DNA of 64,000 nucleotides from Apostichopus japonicus (GCF_037975245.1 NC_092569.1:32122668-32186667); one strand, 5' to 3'. Counted from the first letter of the stretch, positions 15,413 through 31,200 are shown. Notes: generated by a model from the letters alone, not told the origin. Translations and numbers: made by a program.

Positions 15413-18400
15413 CATTTTTCAACTATATTTATATTTTCCCAGTTAGCTTTCTGTTGTATACTTTTTTAGTTTATTTCAATCATTATTTTTTTCAACAGAA
15501 TACGGGGATGAATTAAAACTCCCAGATGATGTTGTGGTAAAATTGATTAGCAATTAGCAACTAACTCTGTGTCTGAAATACTGAGAAATAAACTTGCAAG
15601 ATGACAAAGAAAGCGCAAAATGTTTAAAAAAAAATATGTGACACAAAGGATCAAACCTTTGTAGAAACTCAACTGACAAACATAGATCTGGAACTCTTTG
15701 CTTTTGATTTCCTTCTCATATTTCTTTTGTTTGATGCTTCTAGTTCAATCATATTAACGAACAATAGTTATCAACGATTATTTCAAATTATCATGAATAA
15801 ACAACTCACGATCTCAAGAATAGTTTCAGCTATCTTCAGGTCATCATATGTGTCAGCTAATTGTGCTGCTGTAATTGTTTTCACTGATGTGATGATTCTT
15901 TTCTTTTATTTGCTACTTTCAATTCCCTTTTGATTCTTTTATGTTTTTCTCTCGCAATGTTAAAACATAGAAACACAATTATGAATAACAAATCTTCACC
16001 AATTATTTTTAGAGCTTTCATGATTAAATCTCTAACCATGTGACAATGTACAGTAGCTATGAAGCTAAAAAATGTATAATGTTAATCTTTTTCCATGTCT
16101 ACACAATGAAGGGCTGTCTTTTATGATATAAAAACACCAGTGTGTGACATAGGTGATATGGTACATGTTAATAACCATTCCATTTCACATCTGATTTCTA
16201 CTGGTTGGAATTTAAACAGCTGTTTCCCAAGTTTAGACTCCTTCGAAAGTTAATTCATTTATATGGAGGGGATGTAAATAGATAATGCTCTGATATAATG
16301 GATATTAAAGTTTGATTTATTGAATATTTATTACTGGATGTGATTTAATGTAGGAGTATTACTGAATTATGGTCACAGAAGATTCAAGTATAAGATAAAT
16401 GTAAAGTTAACTGAACTCTTTTGCGCAACTTCCATTCCTAATCCAGCAAAACGAATATTTACCGTGTGATAAGGTTGTTTCTAATATAATTACAGGGGCG
16501 TAAATCCTTCCCTTTTCAAGGGGAGTGTAGATTCGATTCGGGAACGACCATACCGGCGCAATTTGGGTCGACTCTGCAATTATGAAATATTTGTTTGTTT
16601 CGTTTTCATATGCAATGATTGAATAAATACGGGAGGCGATTTCACCAACAGAAATCATGTATTCGTGTATCGAAGAGTAAGTAAACCAGGCACAACATCC
16701 AATATATAGTTTCTCTTTTGCGCAACTTTCATGGGATATCCGGTTCTTTTTCGTGCAACAATATTCACCCGGCAGTACACGGAACACTTCGAAGGTTTGA
16801 CGTATTGTATCAAGACTTATTTTAAAATCTCAACTATATTATCTCACAAAATTCTACTGATTATGCTCAAACCTTAAAGTAGGACAATTTATTACAAACA
16901 GTCCACTTATATTAACAGTTCATTTGTTTCCTCCAACTTATCCGAAAGTTTAACTGGTTTACGTAACAATGTATTTTCTTTTCTGAAATAATAAAAAGCG
17001 TAAGCTAAAAGATTTAGTACTCCCGTGGAATGCATCGCTATAGTTGAGAAGTGTATCAAATTTACTTTGTTTATTTAATGTGCCTGGCATGGTTGGTATT
17101 TGACAAACAAATTTCAATTAATTAATACTGTACTATTTCAGACGGTTCAGAGAATGTGCGTGAACTACTGAATAGCTACTAAGGTTGACTTAATGCCTGT
17201 ACTGATATGCAATTGCATGAAAATGTAATGTCTGTACACCCTGTTACGAAATTCAATCCAAATGTTAGGTGGACGTCCGCACTGGGGAGGGATCTTAGGA
17301 GAGGGGTAGCGTTTAATGGGAGGAGTGTCCCCTCACCTTTGAGAAAATTGTGCCTCGGTAAGGGTGTTTAGAAGCAACGATGCTATCATTTTCATTATAT
17401 ATTAAAAACATTTGCGTTCGGGTGTTACAATATTTGTTAACCATTTGCTAGACAATTTCGGGTGAGGGCGGAGGGGGTGGTCGGGTTCGTGTTTCCATGG
17501 TCCCTGTGGCTACGGCCTTGTATATATTGAATACATAACACATTTAAAATACATAATATGACATTATGGTAGGTATACGCATTTATTTCCTTTCTCAGTG
17601 ACCTTTTATTAAAGACGACAATCCAATCGACTCACGAAACTTTGTCTAGAAATGTCATTAACTGACTCGAAGATAACTTGTTAAGAGAAACCTCTTTATG
17701 TGCTTTGTAGGCATATCGCTAAAGAGAGAAACCTTCTGAGAAGCACTTAACGCCGTGCTGTAACATAAAGTAACCTATCCAGTATCATATATGGTAGCTA
17801 TTTATTTTTATTTGGTTAATTTTCCTTGCCGTCCCAGTTTTCGTCCCTGAAAATGTTTTGTGTGGTGGCAGGGACAGCCTTTCCTCTACCTCTTACTACG
17901 CCACTGTCGGCTAAATAATAGAATGGCGTAGGCATGCTGGTACTTATATATTTATTCATGCAAAATCATGACTGGCAGTGTCTCCGTTGTCTGAAACTGT
18001 TGGTAGCCAACCCCCTGGGAAATGGGTGCCACAGTTGATGACACACAAATAAATCACTTATGACTACGCCTATAAAGTAGCTCTACGCATCGAAATAAGC
18101 TCTAGCTACGCCTCTGCTGGTCAACAGATATAAATTTCATTTAAAAAAGTAACCTTTTCACATGTCATAATATGCTCCTTTGATTAAATATCCTATATAA
18201 ATGAAAAATATTTTACTCATAATTGATAGTCAGATGTAATTCTTAAAGTCAATAAACAATTTAGTCAGAGCCCAGTGAAACAGCTGACATGTTTATTCAA
18301 TCAGATGTGAGGATACTCGATCCCGCAAACAGGATGTGACGTAGGCATTATAAAACAATCAAGTATTGTACATATAGAATACCACTGCAAAACTTCGAAT

Positions 18401-19220
18401 ATTCCAAACTGTGTTAATAAGATATTTGTTCATACAAATTAATAGTGTAGAATAGATCATACCGTACATTTCACGGTATATAATATGTATTGTACTAGTT
18501 CATGCATGTTATATAATGCTGATTAGTAGTATCACTTCCTGTCCTTTCGTTACTGCTTTAATTTTGCCTTCCAACCAAAAGCGAAGTAACTTAGCTAAAA
18601 TAATCACTCATAAATGTTTCTTAAAAATATCGATAATAGAAGCTTAACCAGAACAAGTAAATCAACATTCCTATTAATTTCATCAGCTTAGTAGCATTGA
18701 CGTGGATTGGCACACAACTACAGAACCTTTAACATGAACCACACTAAATGTATTATAGATTAAAACTGATCATCGTAATTGATATTCGTTTTAAAAACCA
18801 AGTGCATTTACATGTACTGAATTGTTATACCTTTGCTGTCATTGGAACTAGAGGCACGATAGTCAATAAGTATACAGTAGTTGTTATGCTGTATTTATCG
18901 GAACAAGGACAATTCAACATTATGCAACTGAAGCTTACTGCACTATTGACTGAAATTTCAAGATATAAATAGCTTTTCAAAATAGTAAGTTGGATTGCGC
19001 ATGTCGAATAGTCTTCTTTACACACAAGCCAATAATACTATAGATGGGCAGCACATTTGTATAAGCTGTTCACCAAATCATATTTTAAATAAAATGATGG
19101 CATTAATAGACATCCATACTACTACTACGTCGGTAACCCCTAAATAGATACCCTGTGACATTTGCCATCTTGCACTTCATCGAATATATTTTCGCATGTC
19201 ATTTATACAAACTCGAAATC
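15413..19220. other. Unannotated 3.8-kb region upstream of the gene
   Basis: No exon was recognised. A minus-strand reading frame of 126 codons at 16407-16787 is of unknown meaning and is flanked by CTCTTTTGCGCAACTT direct repeats at about 16413 and 16711. A promoter for the gene probably lies near the 3' end but no core motif was convincing. Confidence 0.4.
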
Positions 19221-19286
19221 ATGGAGAAGTGTTTCAACGTTTTTTTGACTGTTTTGACGATTTGGAGCTCGTTTGGAACAGAAATG
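19221..19286 (+). CDS. Exon 1: start codon and signal peptide
   Basis: The reading begins MEKCFNVFLTVLTIWSSFGT: a short polar start, a hydrophobic core and small residues near a plausible cleavage point, as in a secretory signal peptide. The ATG has G at +4. The exon ends at ATG|GTAAGT in phase 0. An upstream out-of-frame ATG at 19196 starts a 62-codon reading frame that overlaps this one; it was not chosen because only the 19221 frame gives a signal peptide and a phase-compatible donor. The link across the 8-kb intron to exon 2 is inferred. Confidence 0.55.
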
Positions 19287-22200
19287 GTAAGTTTTTCTTT
19301 TATTCAATAAATTTATATTTTACTCCATTGAATATCTTCTGTTTCGAAAATAACATAGGATGCCTCAACGGGTTATTGAGCTAACTCTGTTCATATTAAA
19401 TTATGTGACAAAGTGAAGTGTTAGCGTCTTTGAAGAAATAGTAAAACATCGACAAAACATCCTAATAAATTTCAGTTAGGAGGCCTTCAATTTAAAATAC
19501 TCAGAAATATTAACTTCGCAAAAGGACAGCAGTGTTTGGAAAAATGACAAAACGTCTTTAATATAACCACATATATTGAAATAAAAACAAAAGATTACCT
19601 CTAATCGGTTCTTCTTTGCTTAAATACAGTATTCTTAAAAATTTGCTCACATGTAAAATTCTTAGATAAAAAGCTAATTCATACATTTCAAACGTGTTTC
19701 TGTTACACACCAAATTTTAAAAGTCAACTGAGTTTCGTGATATGGCCAGGAAAAAGTTATCTCTCATCAAATTTATGAGTATATCGCTCCCCAAATATCT
19801 TTTACAGCACGTCAGTTCACAAGGTTAACCTCCAATAGCCAATCCCACCTTTCACAGATACATACCAATATGTTACAGCAATCAATTCGTAATATGAATT
19901 AATCACCATAAATTCACATGTAGATCATTCTCATTCATAAATTTATACTCCAAGATTTTTGCTACGAGTACGATAACTAAAAAAAAAATCATTTATTACA
20001 GCGATAACTAAAATGTAAACTATAATATTTGATTTTTTTTTAGATTCATGAGTTAAAATTTTCTTCTTGTTAAAAATCCAATCATGAGAATCCCTCTTTA
20101 TACAGAGCGATTTTTTGTATTTTTTGTATCTTAAAATGTTTTTTTTTTTTTAATGCCTTGCTTTTATTTTTCGATATAAATTACATACGAATAATTTGAC
20201 TTTTTCATCTTCATAAAGGCAACTTCCTTTTTCAGCTCTGTTATTTTGATATGATTTCCGAACAGACATTTTATTTCTCGTCTTAGTTAAAGTTATCCTT
20301 ATGGATACTTTAAAGCAACATCTATACGTCTATCTATTATTTAATATATTTTATGTTTTACTTCATTGAATATCTTCGGTTTCAAAAATAACATAAGTTG
20401 CGTCAATGTGTTGTTGAGCTAACTCTGTTAATATTAAATTATGTGTCAAAATGAGTATTAGCGTCTTCACAGATATATGAAAATATCGACAAAAATCCTG
20501 ATAAATTTCTGTCAGAAGGCCTTCAATTTAAAATACTAAAAATGTTTAACTTCGTGAAAGGACATCAGTGTTTAACAAAACGTCTTTAATTTATCCACAT
20601 AAATTGGAATAAAAACAAAAGATTAGCTCTAATCTGTTCTTCTATGCTAAAATACAGTATTCTCTCAAATTTGCTCACATGTAAAAAACTTAGAAGAAAA
20701 GCTCATTCATACATCTCAAACGTGTTTTTGTTACACACCAATTTATAAGTCAATTAAGTTTCGTGATATGGCAAGGAAAGTTATATCTCATCAAATTTAT
20801 GAGTATATCGCTCCCCACATATCCAATAGCCAACACCTCCTTTCACATATACCTACGTTACAGCACTCAATTCATATTATGAATTAGTGAGCTTAAATTC
20901 ACATGTAGATCATTCTAGTTCATAAATGTATACTCCATAATTATGGCTACGAGTACGATAACTTAAAAACAAAAATTCATTTATTTTGGCGATAACTAAA
21001 ATCTAAACTATAATATTTGATTTTTTTTTTAGATTCTTGAGTTAAATTGTTCTTCTTCTTAAAAATCCAATCATGAGATTCCCTCTCTATACAGAGCAAT
21101 ATTCGGTACTTTTTGTATCGTTAAATGTTTTCATTTTTTTTTTTTCATTTGTTATAATGCTTTGCTTTTATTTTGCGATATAAATTACAAACGAATATTT
21201 TGTTTTTCATTTGCATGAAAGCAACTTCCTTGTTCAGCTCTGTTATTTTGATATGATTTCCGAACAGACATTTTATTTCTCGACTTTGTTCAAGTTATCC
21301 TTATGAATTCATTAAAGCAACATCTGCGTTAACTAATCAAAAACAAAACATTTCTATATGATAATCAAATCGCCAAGATGCTTAATTAGCTTCCATTTCA
21401 AATAGTGAACAGTATCCTGGCAAGGTACATCGTAAATAAGATATCTATTACTTGAAAGGGTGGTTCAGGTTTTATCAAATTTGAAGGAATGCTCGGTTTT
21501 ACGTTTGAATATACTGTTCATCCGAACGCGAAAGTTTTATATTTAAAATTCTAAAGAGCACCTTAATATTTTTATTCCTTCACATGCTTATAGAGATCCC
21601 TTTAAAAGATATCGTTATACGTTGCCAAAGTTTGAAAAACAGTCTGCAACACAAATAAAGGTACTTTGAATAAATTTGAAAGTATGATAATAACATCACT
21701 ATTTTAGTACATGTACATATTCAAGGAAACAACGTTGAATAACAACAAATCGAACTGGTGTACACGTCAATCTAATGTAAAACTTACTTATGTAAACTAA
21801 AATTACTGATGAAAATAGCAAACTTAGGTTATACGGATTTATTTCAGAACGAATTATCAAAGATCAAAGTACGTTCTTATTTTAATTGCTTTTACGAAAG
21901 AATGCTATGATACGCGACCATAAAAAAGTCTCCGGCGATTCGGGTGGCTAGCTTCCAATTTTCCTTTCTTTTCGAGTTTCTCATTTCATTCAGTGAGTCT
22001 ATATATTGTTTGATATTCCCAGGAAATTTAATCCCAATACTCCGTTATTTTAAATATGATGGATATTAGAGCAGACCAAATGTAAAACATGTTCAGTTAT
22101 TTAATTTAAAATGATAAAGTTTGAATGTAACTCAGTCACAAGCCTTTAAAAGTGATAGTTAAATAAAATACAATTCCTCAATGATTATTTCGAGAAGTAA

Positions 22201-25200
22201 TATAACTTGACCAAAGGTAACTTCTTGATACCGACTCAGACTTTAATTTCGTTTTACAATGCCAATAAATAATTTCGGAAACAATAAAGTAACTTTTCGT
22301 TTAAGTTACTTCCATGAGCATTGCACTGTTTTAACTTCTGTTTTGATTCTTGTGAGTTAAAATGAAACACCTGTAAAGTATCGTATTGTTTGTCGAATGT
22401 GTGCGACTTATTTAACTGTATATTTTTAATTAACGTGTCGCTTTATTATAATAAAATGTGCAACGACGTTTACGTCTAGGAAGCATCTGCGATTGAATGA
22501 TAAATATTACAACTAATAGTATTGTAAGAGCATATTTAATATTTTATTGAACTCGAAGATTAAGTGGGTTGAAAGTCTCTTTCCAATGGAATAGACGAAT
22601 TGAATAAACGAATTGTCCCTTTTCTTCCATTAAATCAGTTATATTACATAATAGCTTAAACTATAAGCCGTATTCTGGATATAGTGCGACAAGCAAATCT
22701 AAAATCTCACACGATCATACAAAAAGCATTAAAAGCCATATTACTAGCGGAATAACTCAGTGCAGATGCAGAGAACGTTTCTAAAAAACTTTAAAACTAA
22801 ACTGATTATTATTCTGGTTGATGATCTCTTAAATATTAATAGTTTTTAATTTTATGTTTCTTTTCTATTCTTTATTTACTTAGATATAATCTTTAACAGT
22901 AAAACAAAGCAGAGAACAAGTAATACAACATAATTAGAAGATTAAAAAAATGCATTTCATTTATTTTGAAACAATTCAGTTCACCAACATTCTAATGATC
23001 ATTCAAAGTGATGTTTTCTGTCAAATATTGGGATATGAAAGGCGACTTCACCGTGTAAAGAATTAAATATTCTATATATGCATATATTAACCACAACCGT
23101 GCTATATAATTCATTAGGTGTTAACGCATAACCTGGAAATAAACTATTACGAGAAAGAAAGAAATTCATGATCCTTTTAATTATCTGTTAATTCTCTTAT
23201 CACAAATACCATGTTTACTTTGATTTTCACACAAGGTGTTCCATCAGGTTGTTGATCATGTAAACTTCCTTGTAACGTTTAATAGTCTCAATTTGAATAC
23301 AACAATTCTCGCGGCCATCAATCACTCCCGCCTACCCGACTCAAACCCTCCATTCCAGATGTTGCTATTCGGTGTAGTATAAGCCTTAACATTTCTTATA
23401 TCGTTTACAGTAACATGTAATATAATTCAGTGTACACAGTAAACTCTCCCTGTACTTAAAAAACATCGATGATAGACTTTGACAAATTCAACAACATAAA
23501 ATTCATAACACTGTATTTAAAGGTCTCTTTTCTTACACGTTTCAAAAACTAGAAAGTATTAACATAAAATTTATCACTACTACATGGTAATAATCTCGCT
23601 TTATATGTTGAAGGATACCTAACTAAATTTCTCCATATCATATGTTGTGGCTATCTTTCGAACGAGCATTATATTCAAGGGAACAAACGGCATGTGATAC
23701 TCAGTAACGATGACAATAAACACAATGTTTTATACAGATACAACAATAAGGTCGCACACCGTCTGTGCTTCCTGAATAACATTATCGACGACAAGAAAAA
23801 CTTTGGCTATATCCCAAACAAATCGCCTTGACCGCTTTAATATCTTTGTGTAGATAGTATTACACTGTGTACTTTACTCTGTTGGCCACAGCAAAGTATA
23901 GGATGTAGATTCTATTTTTTTCATGACTTTAGGTAAGTTCGATACCATTTTTCTGTACCCAAGGGCCATATTCTTCTAGAAGGATACTAACTCGTGCCAA
24001 AAAGTAGCGCTTGACATGTTCGACGTTTTAAAGCTACTGATTCGATGACCCATGTGCAAACATTGTTTTCAAGCATATTCACAATTTTGATGGCGATGAA
24101 AAACATAAGAGAACTGCTAAAATTGCAGGAATGATCTAAACCTTGTTTTAAGTTTATTTAGAGAATTGTCTATTTCACTACTGGAAATACTATACAATGT
24201 GTTTTTGTCTTGACAGATAACATCGTCATTTCATAACATTTGAACCCTCATTTGCTCGGCTGTTCTAACATGTCTGTGTCATTATTATTTGTAATTAATA
24301 AAAAAGATCAAATGTGTTTTTTTTTTAAGCTGCTTCCGATTTTTCATACTTTTCAAATTTAATGCAAAGTATTTCTTCAACTTTTATCCCCTATGGCAGA
24401 GCAATATCACAATATAGAATTTTGGTCATGAATGACTTGGTCTGAAAGAAAAAAAATTGATTCCCTCTTCTTCCTTAACTTCTTCTTTTTCTTTTGTCCT
24501 TTCTGTTGACATTGGTTTTGTCTTTCAATTCTCATCATTATAATGATGATCATGTTATGAAAGATACAAGTTTAATGATAAGCGTAATATATTCTTCTTA
24601 CTTTACCACGTAGATTTGTTGAGGTAGCTTTACTACGGTTGTCTTACATTCGCTGTGCTATAACGTACTTATACCATTTTGCATTGTAGATATAATTTGA
24701 ATGGCGGTGAACCAAAAAATTGTACATGAAGAATATTTTTGTCTACTATGTGAGGGTCAAAAACAGGGGCTTCTGTAAAGATTTCAGATATAATGAAATG
24801 TGGGCCACAATCATATGCAATGATCATGTTATTTGTTTTGCCAATCTTTTTAGTATTCATGACCAGCATGCGTTTTAATGTGTTTAGCAAAATGTCTTCC
24901 ATATTTCCCGTCATTGTGGGACACAATTCCAACCGTAGGAGACTTGATCAAGTCCAACCTAGCTCAATGTTATTATCTGTGAAAAGACTGCAAGTTTCAA
25001 ATTTGACCTTTTTTCACCGTTTGGGTGTTTAATACGGGTGAGAATTACCTATATTGTTGGAGCAAATTCCGATTTCTGCTCTTTATCGTTTTTCTGTGTT
25101 TAAGGTCGTTCTATTATGGTATGTGTACAATTTCCGTGAGCAATTTTGGGTCAGCACGGTTCAAACGTGATATCCATAACATTTCTAAGGAATTTGTTTT

Positions 25201-28200
25201 TACATTTCCGTTCCATCATTGTATGAACATAAAATACGAAGTGCATCTCTGTGCTTCTTTGTCATTGCAATGGAGCATATGTTATTCCTAGCAATAAGAT
25301 CAACGATCTATTGTATATAGTAAGTTCGTGACAGTGTTTCCACTTTGAAAAAATTTAACTTCTTACATTATAACGAACTATGTCTGCTATAATAAGGAGC
25401 GTAAGGCAAGAAAAAAGGAGATGGGAGGAAAGGAATTGGCATTGTTATCCCGCCTGTGACTTATATCTTTCAAACAAACAAATGGATAGACTGATCCAGT
25501 GCCAATCAAAACAAGTGTTGCGCCGATCCTCGTTTGTGTTATCGGTATCTGCCGATATTTGCAATATCTTCGGCATATTGGTATCAGTAGAATTTAGCCT
25601 CATTGCCAATAACGGCAAACCGATATTGAACATTTCCTTTTTGCCCACAACAAAGGCACATCTCCTACTCTGTTCTAGCCGGTTTAATAAGCATGACGCA
25701 AGCACTGAATATATTTACCGATCTAATGATAAAACAATCTGTAAGCAGACCAGTCAGACCTTTTAACGTTAAGTATATAACAGTCTTTGTAGCGCTTTAA
25801 AGTAAATTTTACCAGTCTATGTGACTTTATGTATATAACTACAGTAGTGGCTTATCACACTAAATGTCACAGGGTTTCTGAGTCCTACTGAATCATTCCA
25901 TAACTGTTTATCTTTTAAGAAGCTGCAAGGAGTATCATGGATGCATTTTGTTAGAACAAAACTGTTGAAAAGATTGTATTTTGAGAATCAAGTTTGTGTA
26001 TCACAATTTTTTTTTCGGTTGGTTAATGAATAATGCAAAGACGAGGCACTTGGTAACTTTGGCTAGGCTTAGTTGTCAGTATAGCCGGCAATGATACTTT
26101 TTACGGAAGTTAAAAAAAATAATAAAGAAACTATTGTGGTTTTGGCTCTGTTAATCACTAAGAGTAGTGAAAGTTCTTAGCTAGGATACGCTAATGTCTT
26201 TTCTATATGTAGTTAGTTTAATTGATAACTCGATGTAATCATTTAATATTTTTTTGCTAAAAAAATCATGACTCTATGTGACGACATTTATTTTTATAAG
26301 ACTTACGTAGTGGGTCAAAAGAGTAACGAATCGTTCAACGGAAGTAACAGGAAGAGTAAACTTGTGTTTTTCCAAGAACAAAATGCTAGCACACAGTTTT
26401 GTGCTTATCATCTTGTTGGGGACTATAATCATTCAGTTACAAAGAGATTAAAGCTAGTATTATATGATAGGCAAATGGGAGTTATCAAGTGGTTACTGTT
26501 TGTGAGTTGTGCAATATCATATGTTACGGTAGACGATTATAATTCTATTAAAGTATGACTTACAGTGCGATTTGACATTCATTCTGGCTGTTTAAAAATA
26601 TCAGTATCGGTATGGCTCCGATATTGGGATTGAAATATCGGATATCGGTCAGATCCGATATTGGTGGATAACGGTACAACACTAGAAACAATGATTTCAA
26701 AAAGAAGGTAAGCTGAGCTTCTGCAGCGCTGCTACAATTGTTTAGTAAATAAGATGTACAAATCTATGGTTATGAACTTACCTTACAAGTAACATGATAC
26801 CTTTCAAAACCCAGAGTTTCATTGTGCACGGTAAATATCAAGACACGGTAATCTTAGTCCAAAAAGTATAGCTGGGACGATTAAGGGCTGTTAAACACAA
26901 ATACGTTACAACATATGTCTGAAATGTTCGAATGTCAAAATATATCTTGAACAAAGAACATCTGTCTGCATTAAGCAACAAAGCTGTTTAAGGAAGCAGC
27001 CAGCTATTGCCTTTGTTCTTTACGTGTACTAACGTACCATGTGCCAGAGCAGCTGTAAAACCGGAAAAAAATGCCAGTAATCTAATGTTTCCTGGAAGAA
27101 GGTTGTACTCTGTAAGTGATCATTGACCTGTGAATCAGATATGGAATATAGACACACAAAAAATATCTTTAAAAGTGGTGATACAGAGAATTTACCAAAG
27201 TTTAAATCGACTTTACTCGTAACTGACATATTTTGGAAAAGTTTGCGAAAAGTCCTATCTTTCCCTCAAACTGATTTTATTAACATTATGTTTAATACGA
27301 TCCTGCTTATTGTTGAGTGCAATACTCTGTATGTCTTGTAATGTATACAGTAAATGTCTTTTATTACACAGATAATCTCCAGTGCCGAGGGAAGATCTTC
27401 AGGTCAGTATATTATTTATATGATATGATTTATCTTATATCAAGAAGTAACCTCTGTAAGTGATATCACTTATGTATTATAAACGTTAACGCCTCAGTTG
27501 GACAACTTGAATGATTGGAAATGTTAGCATTTTAATGTTGCTCTAGACGTTTCTTTTTTTCAATCGTCTCAATATTTCCGAATATCTATTTCGAGGTTGA
27601 TTTCCTCTGAGTAGTTTCCTTTCAATCTTTTCATATCCTTCGTGCTACATCGGTATTTTCTCAGGTACTTTAAACAAATGGGATTTGCCTGTTTCCGTGA
27701 GTCTTTTGATCTCACTTGGATATGATTGATTACTACGGAAGCATGGTGAAAAGAGAAATTCAAGTTTCTTGGTCTTTGAATTTCCATTGCAGGCTGAAAA
27801 CTTATCAAAGATAATGCCTCAAAATAGTTACATCTGAGAATTATTCAATAACGATTACCTTATTTAATTTTAGTCGCGATATCTTCGACTATATTGTAGT
27901 TGAGTAATAGTTGGTATTTTAAACTGATGTAGTGCCTTAACTCTCTTAGTAATGAAACCAGTTCTCTCACAATTGGCTAAGAATCTTATAATCAAAATAA
28001 TAACAATAATATTTGATTCATATAGCGCTTTTTAACAGTGATATGTTTCAAAGCGCTTTACAGACGTTATATTACTGGTCAATGATAACCTGTCCCAGAG
28101 ACAATACCCCCAGACGGCTGCAGTTGTATACTGTGCCCAATAACGAGTTACCTCACATGTACTCATTTGACCCCTGGGTGGAGAGAGGCAATGGAGATAA

Positions 28201-31200
28201 GGCATCTTAGGCGATATTTTCGTTAGCTGAAATAATTTATCAGTCGTAATAAAATGATACCTTTGTTTTACTTTCCATACAGGTTCTTTATACTTTATTT
28301 TTCAACAACCTGTGTATCCGAGAGATTGCAAAGAAGTATCGAACGCATGTTTCTCTACCAACAATACATCTGGAGTGTATCTTATTAAACCAGATGTCTA
28401 TCCGGAACCGTTTGAGGCGTACTGTAATAATGATCTTGATACTGGTGGATGGACGGTATGGCTGATTAATTAATGTCTCCTTTTCAACTTTAAATAGTTT
28501 TGTACAAATTTACTCAATTTTGCATTGACGAATATATAGCGATGTAATACAAAATCGTTATTTCATAGTATTTGATATTTTTATCGAAACGAAATTATTT
28601 TAATTTTTGTGTAATTTAAAAAATAGACTTTACTTGGGTACAGTTTAGTTCTTTTCAAAGGAAAATGTAAACCTCTAGCCCAAACTACAAACTGAAGTTC
28701 GAAATATAAGTTTTTATTTCTGTGTAATAGTTGTTAGCAACAAATCTCAATGCAGTAATGAACAAATAATGATTATTCAATCACGTCCCAGTTAACTCTT
28801 GACATCTTTGATATTCGTTGAAGGTATTACAGCGACGAAGATTGGATTCTGTAAATTTTAATAGAAGTTGGAAAGACTTCAGAAATGGCTTTGGCTTTCT
28901 AGGGAGTGAGTTTTGGATCGGAAATGACAAAATTGCCGTCTTAACAAATCAAAAGCGATACCAACTGCGATTGGACTTTGAGAACGTTGCTGGAGAAACT
29001 TACTATGTAACATACGACGAGTTTCGTATCTCAGATGAATGGGGGGATTATTTTATATCTAATTTAGGTTCATTCGCAAGGTCAAATGGTAAGTGTCTTT
29101 TACATTTTTTTTTAAATATGAACCAAAATAATCAAACAAATCGTAATCATTCATTAAAATTCCACGTAAACGTGCAGAAAATGAAAGATTTATTCTGAAA
29201 CGAAGGGATCTTTTGATAGTAAACTTGGTATGTCAAATATGTTTTGAAGAAACTGCTACAATATATATAGTGTACGAGTATAAATAAAGTATACCAGCAA
29301 GTACAACGGCGCTACAATACATATCGTAGCAATTACAATATGATATGAATATGTGTGCAATAACAAGCTTTTAGTACGAGTTCAAATACTTAAAATTACA
29401 TTAGTATCCATACTAGAATTCCAAAATGCCTCCATTAGCTAAAGTGTGAATACGCACTCACTACAAGACTGCTACATACTCAACACCGACCGTGACTTTC
29501 AACAAGGAACCGTATCTAATGTCTGTACAACAGAACGTATGCACTTTAAACCAGGTACGTCTCCCAGTTTGATCAGAACAACCAACGGAAAGAAATTGAT
29601 GTTGTCATTAATTATCATTGTTGTCAGAAATCAGTATACTTTACTTACTCTGAAACAGAATTAAGCCATGACTACCTGGTTTCAGATTAATTGCACAACA
29701 AGCGATGGAGTTTTATTACGTTTTATTGAATAAATAGAAGCATTAATGTGACTAAGGAACGGTCACTACATATTTAAAATGTTCTACATTTATTCGAGCA
29801 GCTTCTGGGTGTATGTTTCTTTCCTTTAACCTTCTGACAACCACATATTTAAGTAACGACGACAAACTTTTCTATGCCACATGACATATTTATCGTGACT
29901 CTATCATGTTACTATTATTTACATTGTTTTCTTTCCTCTTTTCTAGAAACAATCCCTGAATGGTGTCCAGCTAATGAGATATTTAGCAATGAGACCTGTG
30001 AGAGGACTTGTGACGACCCTGATACTTGCATCTCGGCTACCTCTCGCACAGAATCAGAGCAATGTGTTTGCGTCGGTAAATATCTGAGACACCAAGAACA
30101 ATGCATCCCTCTGAACCAATGCAACTGCTTCCTTGCTGACAAAAGAAGTGTATTAGGGGTCAGTACGTTTCCTTCAGGGAATTTTAAGTGCTTTGCATTT
30201 AGTGTTTGTTTTCCGATAATAAGAAGCAAATAATTAACCTACATTAAGCCAGGAAGCACAAGAATACTCCTACGGATGTGCATGCCCTTATAAACCTTAC
30301 ACTATGATGCATGAATACTACTAACGATAGTTTTGCTGTGAAAACCTTGTGTAGGCTTAATGTAAAGTCGCAATATGCCTTTGTAATGCAACATTTGACG
30401 GCTACCTTTTCATGGCGAAGCCCGAAGACTCCTACATCGGAATTGGATTCAAAGACCTCATAAAAATTTCATAAAGATCCATACCCTTACCTATATCATT
30501 CAGGGCTATTTTACAGGGCTATATTTTTTGACAACCACAAAATTATGATTTATTTTATTCTTCGTGGATTTAGGAAGGCCAGTTTTACGTCAATGCAAGA
30601 TGTACACAACGATCAACTTGCCGAAACAACCAGATTATAGAGGCGAGTTACCAGTGTAGTGATCACGCAACCTGTGCTGAGAGGAACGGTGTCCATAAAT
30701 GTTACTGCAATCCAAACTACCAAGGAGACGGAGAGACCTGCACCCACAACTGCTTCGTTGCTGATATAGGAAGTGTATTAGGGGTCAGTACGAATCTTTC
30801 AGGATATTTTGTAATGTTTTTTTGCCACCTATTTAATTAAAAGGAATCCTTAACTATTTATACTTGTCGATAATCACATTACATTTACAGATAACCGAGT
30901 GGCGTGCGAATCGTGAATGGGTAGGTGCCATTGACCCATTTTTGTTTGTCGCCAGGCCAGTCAAAACGGTCAGTCGAGGGATGTATCACGTTTAGTCGGA
31001 AATCCCAAAACCACTCCTACGGTTGTGCACCCTCTAGTATTGCTTAAAAAATACATGGAAACTTTTTTTCACAGTCTTGCGGTAAGAACGACTTGTAGGG
31101 CTATTGTATAGTCGTGATAAGCTGTTGAATGCAATATTTGCAGCCACTTGTTTTTTTAAGGCGGATCCCTTCACTCCCTTCATCGGAGTTGACTTCAAAT

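Larger units (their letters stand above)
19287..27371 (+). other. Intron 1 (about 8.1 kb), no further exon seen
   Basis: This AT-rich intron contains a tandem duplication of about 1 kb (19.3-21.3 kb), a TIR element at 25.5-26.7 kb and otherwise unremarkable sequence. I saw no collagen, coiled-coil or cysteine-rich exon. A small exon could be missed by eye. Confidence 0.5.

Noticed and set aside
29089-29946. A possible missing C-terminal FReD exon after exon 4
   Set aside because: Reading all plus-strand frames gave no DxDND, GAWWY or HLNG motif.
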